Shown here in pieces: positions 1 to 6,378 of a stretch of 32,438 nucleotides of DNA. Every line of letters begins with the position of its first letter. Position 1 is the first letter of the stretch. Source of the DNA: Chlamydiota bacterium. Its GTDB lineage: Bacteria > Chlamydiota > Chlamydiia > Chlamydiales > Rhabdochlamydiaceae. The notes below the pieces were generated by a model. The model ran no database searches, was not told the DNA's origin, and worked only from the letters and a program-made list of their open reading frames with translations. A program made the position numbers and the translations under genes. The DNA lies in contig JABDHB010000006.1 of the NCBI GenBank assembly GCA_013285775.1, forward strand, positions 1-32,438, in the 5' to 3' direction.

Positions 1-269
1 TTTATTTCTTGGTTTGGGGGTGTATTAACATCGGGGTTAGAAGACGTAGCAGGAGCGCTATTTTTTGTTTCTTTTTGCAACTCTTTTTTGGCTATAGCTT
101 CCAGCTCAGAAAGAAACTTTTGATACTGTCCTTCTTTGTACGCGAGGTGTATTTCTTCAGCCCATTCACGTCCTGTTTTCCAGCTGTCATGACCCTCTGC
201 AAAAAGGGAAACGGAGTTTTGTGCGAGGAGGCAAAATGAAAACATAAAAGTGATAATAGAGCGGTGCAT
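1..269 (-). CDS. Secreted protein, N-terminal part only (runs off window)
   Basis: An open frame reads leftward from an ATG at 267-269 to the window edge without a stop, giving 88 residues. The first 24 residues form a clear Sec signal peptide: a short basic start (MHR), a hydrophobic core, and a likely cleavage site after SLFA. The mature part begins EGHDSWKTGREW and becomes charged and coiled-coil-like, then rich in Ser, Pro, Asn and Thr towards the edge. The product is therefore probably exported to the periplasm or envelope. I do not recognise the family and the C-terminus is not in the window. The rightward frame over the same stretch (9-239) is a shadow. Confidence 0.7.
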   Translation of the reverse strand, partial: MHRSIITFMFSFCLLAQNSVSLFAEGHDSWKTGREWAEEIHLAYKEGQYQKFLSELEAIAKKELQKETKNSAPATSSNPDVNTPPNQEI

Positions 270-317
270 ATTATTTTCTCGTTATGGGGTGGATGAGGAT
301 TTTTTGGAACAATGCTT

Positions 318-653
318 TTAGAGATTCACAGATAAGAATAAGCCTCCAATGAGTACGCCAGAGCCAGCTAATACTATAGACGCATATTTTGCAATGTTTA
401 AGGATCTAGCGACAACATGAGTAGCTTGAAATAACTCAGCCCTAAGTGCATGCGAAAGAGCTCCAAGGATTACAATAGTAGTCAATGCTGCAATTCCAAT
501 TAGAGCGACTAAGGTAATTTCTTGGGTTTTTTTACAACAAGTACAAGAGTTTTTATCGAAAGAGGCAGGTTTATATAAAACTGCCATGGGTTCGTTCTGC
601 GCATTGGGTGGGACTGTGGTATTATTTGTTGTACCTGAAGCAGCTGATGTCAT
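318..653 (-). CDS. Small two-helix membrane protein, Inc-like candidate
   Basis: This 111-residue protein has a good ribosome binding site (GGAG six bases before the ATG at 651-653). Its layout is a polar N-terminus rich in Thr, Asn and Ser (residues 1-35), a cysteine cluster (C37, C39, C40), and two hydrophobic segments at about 46-67 and 90-110, joined by a roughly 22-residue amphipathic linker; it ends just after the second helix. Chlamydial inclusion-membrane (Inc) proteins are type III secreted and typically have a polar N-terminus and a bilobed hydrophobic domain. This protein fits loosely, with a longer linker than usual. It could equally be an ordinary small inner-membrane protein. 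It is transcribed away from the hydrolase gene at 1031, in the same direction as the secreted protein to its left. Confidence 0.6.
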   Translation of the reverse strand: MTSAASGTTNNTTVPPNAQNEPMAVLYKPASFDKNSCTCCKKTQEITLVALIGIAALTTIVILGALSHALRAELFQATHVVARSLNIAKYASIVLAGSGVLIGGLFLSVNL

Positions 654-830
654 AAAAATCTCCTTTTTAATAGTGGTAGATTAGCGTGGTTTCGAATAAA
701 TAGCAACTGTTGAGGTCAAGTTTATTTCAGTTTAAGGGAATTATTAGAGGTTTTAGTAAAAATGAAATTTTTATTAATAGGTGGTTATGCCGCTTTTTCA
801 GAGCTCTCGAGTTTGGTCCTTTTAATTACA

Positions 831-851
831 AAAAAATCCCTACCGGGATTA
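831..851 (-). terminator. Intrinsic terminator-like hairpin, minus strand
   Basis: Read on the minus strand, AATCCC pairs with GGGATT around a four-base loop and is followed by seven T. No gene that needs it lies immediately upstream on that strand; what lies upstream is the orphan tRNA-associated repeat at 861-919. The pair may therefore be the remains of a small transcript. Confidence 0.45.
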
Positions 852-860
852 ATCTGTCAT

Positions 861-919
861 TGAGTTGAACTGGAATCTTCTGCGGCGGGCATCCCGTCCT
901 GCAGAGCCGGCTATTTGCT
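861..919 (-). repeat. Orphan copy of the tRNA-Phe-associated repeat (family T)
   Basis: This stretch matches 3791-3858, part of the repeat downstream of tRNA-Phe. Shared blocks include TTGAGTTGAACTGGAATC at one end, a GGCGGG/CCGTCC-type GC-rich middle, and AGAGCCGG plus ATTTGCT at the other end. There is no tRNA gene beside it. On the minus strand it is followed by a terminator-like hairpin. Apart from these two features I see nothing firm in the 654-1030 gap, which must also hold the promoter of the gene at 1031. Confidence 0.7.
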
Positions 920-1030
920 CCATAGAACTTTGCAGAAAGGTTAAAAATATTTTTATAATGGTTTTTCTGCATGGCTGAATATTTAAAGTTATTATAAAAT
1001 AACGTAGATAATTAATACCAGGATGTTCAA

Positions 1031-2485
1031 ATGTTTAGAAAGGCGTATTGTTTTAATGATTCTGTTGTTTTCTATTTCGATAAGCAAGACAACAAGTATG
1101 TGGCGAAAGGAGGAAGTGAAGCTTGGCGACTGAACAATCCAGGTTTGATCGCCTCTCATAGTCCTTTTGCAAAAAAATTTGGGTCAATTGGTGGAAATCA
1201 ACATTATGCAATTTTTCCAACCGTCGCTGCAGGAATAAACGCTCATCAAAGCTGGCTTCGTTCTAAAAAATACTACAGTGCATCTCTTTTGGAAATAGCC
1301 AAACATTATGCTCCTGAAAAAGCAGAGGGGTATTTACGACAGCTTTGTAAACTGACGGGCATTTCTTCGAATGCTCAACCCAAAAATCTTTCGAAAGATC
1401 ATCTCCAGAAATTATTGGAAGCTATTCAAGTTTTAAATGGCTTTTCGAAAACGAATGCATGGCAATTCGACCTGTTACCAAAAATCACAGCACGATTCCA
1501 TTCTCGGGATGAATCAATTGTGCAATATCTGGTAGGTCAGACAATTTTGCTCGAATTAACAGAAGCAATTGAATGGGTAAAGACGCATCGACTAGATGCT
1601 GTGATTGTCCATCAAAAGAGCGGCAAAATCTACCTTAGATCAAGACCTGGCCACCACTTTAACCAAATTAAGTTTTCTGAGGAGGAATATGGAGAGCCCA
1701 AGAATTTTAAAGAAGCAATTCGAGATGTCGGTGTAGCAAAGAAGGGGCAACCTATCTGGGGTTTTGTTAATGGGATATCTACTAATGCAGAACGCGCTTT
1801 GGATTGTGCTACCTACATATCTAACCACAGCGGTGGTCAGCAAGTTTGGAGTTTTGTAAACGATGCATATTTTGGAAATGGGTGGACTTTAAAAGATGCC
1901 TTTTACCAAAAATTAAATAAGGAAACTGTATCTGTAAAATTATGCATTCAATTTCTTAAATTTCTTATTGATCTTTCAAAAGAGAGAGGAGAACAACGTC
2001 CTATTGTCATTTTTGCACATAGCCAGGGAGCGCTTATTGTTGATTTAGCTTTAAACAAACTGACAACTGAAGAGCGCAAGCGCATTCAGGCATACACTTT
2101 TGGAGGGCTTGCTCTTATTTCTTCTGAGAAGTCTAATGCTCAAAACTTTTTTAGTAGCAAAGATCCTATACCTTTCTTTGCTTCGAAAGATAGAGTTCAA
2201 TTTTTGCTCAGGTTTCACTTAAGGCAAAAATTAGGATTGACCGCTCAGGAAATTATAGAAGAGTGTGTTAAGGAGGATTTTGTGAGCTATTACCAGCAAG
2301 ATGTCTCCTTGGAGTCCGTAGAAGAATTTAGGCAAAGGCGTGAACAGCATTATAAAAATGAGCTAAAACAATCTGAGAACATCACAATTCTTGATGACAC
2401 GATTTCAGAATTTTGGGAACATAGTTTCGATCTCCCAAGCTATCAAGCGAAAATTAGGGAGCTTGTGGAGTATCACAAACAGTAG
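1031..2485 (+). CDS. Two-domain protein: phage/cell-wall-type N-terminus and alpha/beta-hydrolase C-terminus
   Basis: A 484-residue protein without an obvious signal peptide. Residues about 28-110 contain LNNPGLI, a FAIFPT-like motif (YAIFPTVAAG) and a stretch like KYYSASLLEIAKHYAPE. This combination resembles the 'NNPGN' domain of phage structural and cell-wall-acting proteins, but I cannot name it with certainty. The second half looks like an alpha/beta hydrolase: a beta strand (PIVIFAH) leads into AHSQGAL, a lipase-type nucleophile elbow with Ser331, followed by a helix. Candidate acid and histidine residues further on are not certain. The last 100 residues are charged and helical. The next gene starts 6 bases downstream, so the two are probably co-transcribed. 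It may be a secreted or injected lipase-like effector; this is inference from the architecture. Confidence 0.7.
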   Translation: MFRKAYCFNDSVVFYFDKQDNKYVAKGGSEAWRLNNPGLIASHSPFAKKFGSIGGNQHYAIFPTVAAGINAHQSWLRSKKYYSASLLEIAKHYAPEKAEGYLRQLCKLTGISSNAQPKNLSKDHLQKLLEAIQVLNGFSKTNAWQFDLLPKITARFHSRDESIVQYLVGQTILLELTEAIEWVKTHRLDAVIVHQKSGKIYLRSRPGHHFNQIKFSEEEYGEPKNFKEAIRDVGVAKKGQPIWGFVNGISTNAERALDCATYISNHSGGQQVWSFVNDAYFGNGWTLKDAFYQKLNKETVSVKLCIQFLKFLIDLSKERGEQRPIVIFAHSQGALIVDLALNKLTTEERKRIQAYTFGGLALISSEKSNAQNFFSSKDPIPFFASKDRVQFLLRFHLRQKLGLTAQEIIEECVKEDFVSYYQQDVSLESVEEFRQRREQHYKNELKQSENITILDDTISEFWEHSFDLPSYQAKIRELVEYHKQ

Positions 2486-2491
2486 GTCCAT

Positions 2492-3220
2492 ATGGACAAA
2501 AGAACATGGGTTGCTTTAGGAGCAGTTTTTGCGATCACCTTTCCTCTTTTGTATAAAATAGAGACAAGCTGTGGCAAAATGGGAGGTTTACAGCATCAGT
2601 TGTCCTTATTCCTCCTAGCATGGATTCCCGGTTGTATAGGGCTTATCGGTGCGAAGTTTGAACGATTCAAAATACCGTTTTTTGGTGAACCGAGCCGTTT
2701 TTTATTCTATTCCTATCTGTTTTCTCGAGTTTTTGTGTTCTACTTTGTTTTAGATCTGGATAGTAGTTGGTATATTCTTGTTCCTTTGACTTTGGCAATT
2801 GATCTTGTTTTGCTTTGGATGGTTGCGCTTGGCGAAGCAATTTTTTGGTGGGGTTATCTTTATCACAAGCTGGAAAAATATCCACCGATTTTATCTATAG
2901 TTATTATAGGGCTCACTCAGGGACTGTGGCAAATGCTTTTTTTCTTGGTGAATCTTGGTCCCTACCTATCGTATACGCATAAATTTTTCTTTGTGCCGTT
3001 AGTTGCGATGCTCTTAAGCCCTACCCTTTATTATTTAAGAGTACGAGGACGATGTATTCTTTATCCAAGCGTATTTTTTACTCCGATGCTTTGCTATACT
3101 CTTTGCTCTCCTGAAGAAATTCAATCAATGTTTGGAATGGCATCCCTTGTTTGTTTGTTTTTATTGGCCTGCGTAGCCTTGGTTCTTTTGCAACGGCAGA
3201 AACAGATCGTTTTTTGGTAA
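2492..3220 (+). CDS. Polytopic membrane protein, degenerate CPBP-like; C-terminus probably lost by frameshift
   Basis: A 242-residue protein with about seven or eight hydrophobic segments. GEAIFWWGYLY (residues 114-124) aligns with the EExxxR motif of CPBP/CAAX-type membrane proteases, but the second Glu is Ala and the Arg is Trp. A later LTQGLWQM stretch resembles the second motif with His replaced by Gln. If related, it is catalytically dead. The frame stops (TAA 3218-3220) just after a run of six T (3210-3215). Removing one T continues the frame as GNPWQDIEIEKK and onward for 34 codons, to TAG at 3318-3320. That tail is charged and helix-like, so a one-base insertion, slippage site or sequencing error is likely. 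It lies 6 bases after the hydrolase gene and could be its partner. Confidence 0.65.
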   Translation: MDKRTWVALGAVFAITFPLLYKIETSCGKMGGLQHQLSLFLLAWIPGCIGLIGAKFERFKIPFFGEPSRFLFYSYLFSRVFVFYFVLDLDSSWYILVPLTLAIDLVLLWMVALGEAIFWWGYLYHKLEKYPPILSIVIIGLTQGLWQMLFFLVNLGPYLSYTHKFFFVPLVAMLLSPTLYYLRVRGRCILYPSVFFTPMLCYTLCSPEEIQSMFGMASLVCLFLLACVALVLLQRQKQIVFW

Positions 3221-3343
3221 TCCATGGCAAGACATAGAAATCGAAAAGAAACAAATTCTCAGTGCCGAGCTCGAAATGAATACTCAAGACTTATTTTTGA
3301 AGTCTTTTCCGAATGCATAGCAAAGGTTGTAGGGTAAGTATGT

Positions 3344-3529
3344 GCCATCGCTTTGCGATTTGATTACCGCTTTGCGGTTAAGATGAAAGCTCTGATTTTG
3401 TTGTTAAAACCTGATCTCATCTTAACCGCAAAGCGGTAATCAAATCGCGAAGCGATGGCAGTTGTTAGCCGTGGGTGGGAACCCACGGAAAAGATGCACC
3501 GCCTCCTCTGAGCCAGGAACTGGCGACAC
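3344..3529. repeat. Palindromic element family B, copy 1 (left end truncated)
   Basis: The sequence from GCCATCGCTTTGCG at 3344 is mirrored by its complement ending at 3459, around a centre at about 3400, giving a stem of over 40 bp. The right part goes on through a second hairpin (CCGTGGGT...ACCCACGG, 3470-3488) to a terminal GAACTGGCGACAC at about 3529. The left counterpart of that terminus is missing. Copy 2 lies at 18550-19009 and has both ends. This copy also contains the undisturbed target sequence (CATCTTAACC, 3418-3427) into which element A is inserted in copy 2. Confidence 0.8.
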
Positions 3530-3549
3530 TATTTTGCGTAAGGTGAGTT

Positions 3550-3643
3550 ATTTTGTGAATTTTGCCGTTCATCGCAAATTCACATACTCTTGAGAGTAGG
3601 GTATTTGCGATGAACGGCAAAATTCGCGAAAGAAAACAAAATG
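3550..3643. repeat. Long hairpin (family D) directly after element B
   Basis: The block TTTGCCGTTCATCGCAAAT is followed, after a short loop with the inner pair ACTCT/AGAGT, by its complement ATTTGCGATGAACGGCAAAA. The stem extends outward imperfectly on both sides. No coding frame fits. It abuts element B copy 1 and lies just before the tRNA-Phe repeat cluster, so the whole 3221-3948 interval is non-coding repeat DNA apart from the possible tail of the preceding gene. Confidence 0.75.
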
Positions 3644-3669
3644 CGGTCCGACGATGTTTACTGTCAGCC

Positions 3670-3916
3670 TCGTAGGCCGTCCCGTCACTCAGAGCCGGCC
3701 ATTTGGCCCAAGGGGGCCAAACGACTTCGATTCCAGGGATAAGCCACGTTTAGTGGCTTTCTTTCCGGCAAATTTTTTTTGTGAATAGAATTGAGTTGAA
3801 CTGGAATCCTCTTCGGCGGGCGGCGGGGCCGTCCCGTCACTCAGAGCCGGCCATTTGCTTTTGCAAATGGCTTCGCTTCCAGACGAAAGCCACATTTAGT
3901 GGCTTTCTTTCCGGCC
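3670..3916 (-). repeat. Two tRNA-Phe-associated repeat units (family T)
   Basis: Reading leftward from tRNA-Phe, two divergent units follow its terminator. Each begins with GCCGGAAAG (complement of the tRNA acceptor 3' strand), then a hairpin GCCACTAAATGTGGC (ACTAAACG in the far unit), then CTGGAA(T/G)CGAAG, which is the complement of the tRNA-Phe T-arm 3' half. A GC-rich block containing GGCTCTGAGTGACGGGACGG comes next. The near unit ends with a direct copy of the T-arm half, GATTCCAGTTC. A small inner hairpin is kept in both units with different sequence: CATTTGC/GCAAATG in the near unit and TTTGGCCC/GGGCCAAA in the far one. The plan matches the array at tRNA-Ser, with the tRNA-derived parts changed. 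Confidence 0.75.
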
Positions 3917-3945
3917 AAAAAAAAACCCTGCGGTGCAGGGTTTTT
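3917..3945 (-). terminator. Intrinsic terminator of tRNA-Phe
   Basis: Read leftward, AAAAACCCTGC, a three-base loop, and GCAGGG are followed by nine T, starting four bases after the mature tRNA end. The inverted repeat extends outward into the tRNA itself: the acceptor strand TTCCGGCCA pairs with TGGCCGGAA just beyond the T run. Confidence 0.85.
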
Positions 3946-3948
3946 GTT

Positions 3949-4021
<73 letters not shown>

Positions 4022-4031
4022 AAAGAGAAAA

Positions 4032-4060
4032 ACGATAATGGGAAGTTGTATTTTTTACAA
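4032..4060 (-). promoter_or_regulatory. Candidate sigma-70-type promoter for tRNA-Phe
   Basis: On the minus strand, TTGTAA (4055-4060) and TATCGT (4032-4037) are separated by 17 bases, which would place the start about 4-5 bases before the tRNA. The -10 box is a weak match (4 of 6). Confidence 0.4.
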
Positions 4061-4076
4061 TAGACTTCTTAAAAAA

Positions 4077-5081
4077 TTAAAACTTTTTACCGCCGATTTG
4101 AGCGTGAACGCGCATTGCCTCAATGAGGGGTTGGATACCTGTTTCGTTTAGAGCGGAGATTTCGAAGATGGGGAAGTGGGGATAAGCTTCTTTGAAACGG
4201 GTGATGTTCTCTGCGGATTCTTCTGCGTCAATTTTATTAAGGGCGATGAGGAAGGGTTTGTCGAGCATTTTTTCGTCGTAAGTGGAGAGCTCGTTTCTGA
4301 GGATTTTAAAATCTTCAATGGGGTCGCGTCCTTCTATGCCGGAGATGTCGATGAGGAAGATGAGGGTAGAGGTGCGCTCGATGTGTTTTAGGAAAGCGAT
4401 TCCAAGGCCTTTGTTTAAGTGGGCATCTTCGATGATTCCGGGGATGTCAGCGATGAGGACTCTTGAGTAATCGTCGAATTGGATATAGCTTAAGTTGGGG
4501 TGAAGGGTCGTAAAGGGGTAGGCGGCTATTTTAACGGGAACGTGGGTGATTTTTGTCATGAGAGTTGACTTGCCTGCATTGGGCATTCCAATGAGTCCTA
4601 CATCGGCAATCAGTTTAAGTTCTAGTTCTACTTCTCTGATGATTCCTTCGGTTCCAGGGGTGCAGACGTTGGGAGCTTGGTGCGTGGGAGATTTAAAGCG
4701 AGCATTGCCTTTGCCTCCTCTTCCTCCTTGGCAAATAATCCATTCTTGTTTGTCTTCAGTGAAATCGAAGAGAATTTCTTGGGTTTTGCTGTCTTTAACG
4801 AGGGTCCCTTGGGGGATTTTTAGAAGGAGATTTTGCCCGTTTTTGCCTTTTTTGTGGTTGCTTCCACCTTCATGGCCGTTTTGTGCTTTGATAATGCGAA
4901 AATTGCGATAATCCTGTAACGAGAGGACATGAGACTCTGCTCTCAATACGATTGAGCCTCCATTTCCTCCGTCTCCTCCTCCGGGGCCACCCTTTGGAAT
5001 AAACTTTTCCCGGTGCCAGGAGACAACTCCGTTGCCTCCTTTTCCGGCTGAAAGTGTAAGTGTTGCAGTATCGACGAACAT
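4077..5081 (-). CDS. obgE: GTPase Obg (ribosome assembly / stress GTPase)
   Basis: A 334-residue GTPase acting in 50S subunit maturation. The N-terminal Obg fold is glycine-rich (KGGNGVVSW, GGPGGGDGGNGGS and GGRGGKGNARF). The G domain shows G1 GMPNAGKST at about 165-173, G3 DIPG and G4 NKID. The length is typical of Obg forms without the extra C-terminal OCT domain. I start it at MFVDTATL (ATG 5079-5081): the frame is open upstream to 5153, but that extension (24 residues) overlaps rpmA and does not fit the family. The start is 7 bases after the rpmA stop, so the order rplU-rpmA-obgE is one operon. This grouping is widespread in bacteria. No clear Shine-Dalgarno sequence precedes the start, suggesting translation coupled to rpmA. 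Confidence 0.95.
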   Translation of the reverse strand: MFVDTATLTLSAGKGGNGVVSWHREKFIPKGGPGGGDGGNGGSIVLRAESHVLSLQDYRNFRIIKAQNGHEGGSNHKKGKNGQNLLLKIPQGTLVKDSKTQEILFDFTEDKQEWIICQGGRGGKGNARFKSPTHQAPNVCTPGTEGIIREVELELKLIADVGLIGMPNAGKSTLMTKITHVPVKIAAYPFTTLHPNLSYIQFDDYSRVLIADIPGIIEDAHLNKGLGIAFLKHIERTSTLIFLIDISGIEGRDPIEDFKILRNELSTYDEKMLDKPFLIALNKIDAEESAENITRFKEAYPHFPIFEISALNETGIQPLIEAMRVHAQIGGKKF

Positions 5082-5088
5082 GAGTTTT

Positions 5089-5343
5089 CTATGCCGCCAC
5101 AGGCTTAATAGAAACAAATGTGCGGTAGGACTTGCGAAAAGCGACAGTTCCATCGACTAAGGCAAAAAGGGTATCATCCTTTCCAATCCCTACATTTTTC
5201 TCTGGATGCCATTTTGTTCCTCTTTGGCGCACTAAAATGCTTCCTGCAGTGACAAATTCGCCTGCAGAGGCTTTAACGCCTAAACGTTGGGAGTTAGAAT
5301 CACGACCATTGCGTGTAGATCCCTGACCTTTCTTATGTGCCAT
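5089..5343 (-). CDS. rpmA: Ribosomal protein bL27
   Basis: An 84-residue protein starting [19 protein letters not shown], the standard bL27 N-terminus whose tail reaches the peptidyl-transferase centre. LGVK and [20 protein letters not shown] motifs follow. I use the ATG at 5341-5343; a TTG two codons upstream is in frame, but the family begins with MAHKK. A GGAG motif lies 7 bases upstream. The start overlaps the end of rplU by 11 bases, implying translational coupling. Confidence 0.96.
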   Translation of the reverse strand: MAHKKGQGSTRNGRDSNSQRLGVKASAGEFVTAGSILVRQRGTKWHPEKNVGIGKDDTLFALVDGTVAFRKSYRTFVSIKPVAA

Positions 5344-5650
5344 ATGCAATCTCCATTATTTTTACGCGTGAATAGCGTTGGCGGTGGCCAACTTTGCGTC
5401 GCTCAGTTTTTCTTAGCTTATATTTAAAAGCGATGACTTTAGGACCTTTTACCTCTTTAACAAGTTCTCCGTGAACGGCACACTTGTTGATATTAGGTTG
5501 GCCTACTTTAACAGCTTTTCCGTCGTGTAAAAAAAGGACATTGCCAAATTTGACTTTGCCATCATTGTCAGCTTCTAGAAGCTCGACATCAATGACATCT
5601 CCTTTCTCAACGCGGTACTGTTTCCCTCCAGATTCGATAATAGCGTACAT
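5333..5650 (-). CDS. rplU: Ribosomal protein bL21
   Basis: A 105-residue protein beginning [18 protein letters not shown], the conserved bL21 N-terminus, with the usual C-terminal basic RNA-binding part ([23 protein letters not shown] split over residues about 76-98). The ribosome binding site AGGAG lies 6-7 bases before the ATG at 5648-5650. It is the first gene of the rplU-rpmA-obgE operon and has a good promoter immediately upstream. Confidence 0.96.
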   Translation of the reverse strand: MYAIIESGGKQYRVEKGDVIDVELLEADNDGKVKFGNVLFLHDGKAVKVGQPNINKCAVHGELVKEVKGPKVIAFKYKLRKTERRKVGHRQRYSRVKIMEIAYGT

Positions 5651-5681
5651 TTGCGTCTCCTGATTCTAAGAATAATCAAGC

Positions 5682-5710
5682 ATGATAAATTAGGTGATGG
5701 CAAAAGTCAA
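5682..5710 (-). promoter_or_regulatory. Sigma-70-type promoter for rplU-rpmA-obgE
   Basis: On the minus strand, TTGACT (5705-5710) and TATCAT (5682-5687) are separated by exactly 17 bases, about 32 bases before the rplU start. Both boxes match the consensus at 5 of 6 positions. Confidence 0.65.
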
Positions 5711-5858
5711 CCAAATCCTTTGGCAAAGTTCTAATTTGTGCGTTTAGGCGGAGATATCTCGGGTGCTAAAAGGGGTAAAATTTTCTGGTTTTTAGAGGGT
5801 TTTAAAATTAAATTACAATTGCCTTATAACTAACTGGTTATAGATTGTTATAATTGAT

Positions 5859-5887
5859 TTGACAAAGATTAAAATATTTACTATTAT
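5859..5887 (+). promoter_or_regulatory. Strong sigma-70-type promoter for the small basic ORFs
   Basis: TTGACA (5859-5864), a 17-base spacer and TATTAT (5882-5887) give a near-consensus promoter. Transcription would begin around 5894, about 18 bases before the ATG at 5912. Confidence 0.7.
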
Positions 5888-5911
5888 TGAACTAAGCAGG
5901 GGAGTGACTAT

Positions 5912-6022
5912 ATGAAGCCCTATAACAAAAGAAAGGTCTCGAAAGTGACCTTAAAGACGCATCATAAGCATAAAGAATTAGAAAAAAAGTCTCAGATTAA
6001 AAAAAATGCTAGCATTCAGTAG
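5912..6022 (+). CDS. Very small basic protein (36 aa)
   Basis: A 36-residue frame begins MKPYNKRKVSKV and contains the basic run HHKHKELEKK; about 14 of its residues are Lys, Arg or His. A GGGGAG ribosome binding site sits 8 bases before the ATG, and a near-consensus promoter lies just upstream. Promoter, leader and binding site together make a real gene likely. I do not recognise the family. Its size and charge suggest RNA binding or a ribosome-associated role, which is inference. It is transcribed away from rplU, and a second small basic ORF follows 53 bases later. Confidence 0.55.
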   Translation: MKPYNKRKVSKVTLKTHHKHKELEKKSQIKKNASIQ

Positions 6023-6075
6023 TTAAATTGTTTATATGGAAATTAAAAGAATTACTTTACAATAGTGGGGGATAT

Positions 6076-6183
6076 ATGAAACACAGAAGAAAACACAAAA
6101 AACACTCAGCGAAAAGATCAAAGATGAGCCTTCGCAAAACAAGCTTATGGAAGCAATTTTACGATCGTTATTGCGCACTCTAA
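6076..6183 (+). CDS. Very small basic protein (35 aa)
   Basis: A 35-residue frame begins MKHRRKHKKHSAKRSKMSLR and ends with an aromatic segment (WKQFYDRY). A GGGGG ribosome binding site lies 5 bases upstream. It follows the 36-aa ORF in the same direction and probably shares its promoter. The lysine/arginine/histidine-rich N-terminus resembles small ribosomal-type or nucleic-acid-binding peptides, but I cannot assign it. Small ORFs are annotated near rplU in Chlamydia as I recall, which would support conservation; this was not checked. Confidence 0.55.
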   Translation: MKHRRKHKKHSAKRSKMSLRKTSLWKQFYDRYCAL

Positions 6184-6217
6184 AGAGAATTTAGATCGTA
6201 GAGTTTTTCTGCGATCT

Positions 6218-6378
6218 ATACCGAAATAATCTGTAGAATCGGTTTTTGGCTGCGTTGGGTTTACTTCAAAATTTGCATTCTCACTTGCGCCTTGCCCTAG
6301 GCAATGGTCGCTCGCTCCGAATGCAAATTTTGAAGACCCTCCTTGCCAAATTCCCGATTTTTCAGTTTATTTCGGTAT
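6218..6378. repeat. Long imperfect palindrome at the 3' end of the metal ABC permease gene
   Basis: Outer arms ATACCGAAATAA and its complement TTATTTCGGTAT enclose further matching blocks (AATCGG/CCGATT; CTTCAAAATTTGCATTC and its mirror). The loop is about 35 bases. The right arm encodes the final IPK-stop of the permease gene. It lies between the small basic ORFs (plus) and the permease (minus), so it could end transcription from both sides, though it lacks a simple U-tract. Confidence 0.75.

Noticed and set aside
9-239. Rightward 76-residue frame at the window start
   Set aside because: It lies opposite a leftward frame with a convincing signal peptide and has no ribosome binding site.
3224-3337. 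Separate 37-residue ORF beginning MARHRNRK
   Set aside because: The alternative frame over the same bases reads as a natural continuation of the preceding membrane protein after a one-base shift, which is more plausible.
5082-5153. N-terminal extension of ObgE
   Set aside because: It overlaps rpmA and does not resemble the Obg fold, which starts at MFVDTATL.
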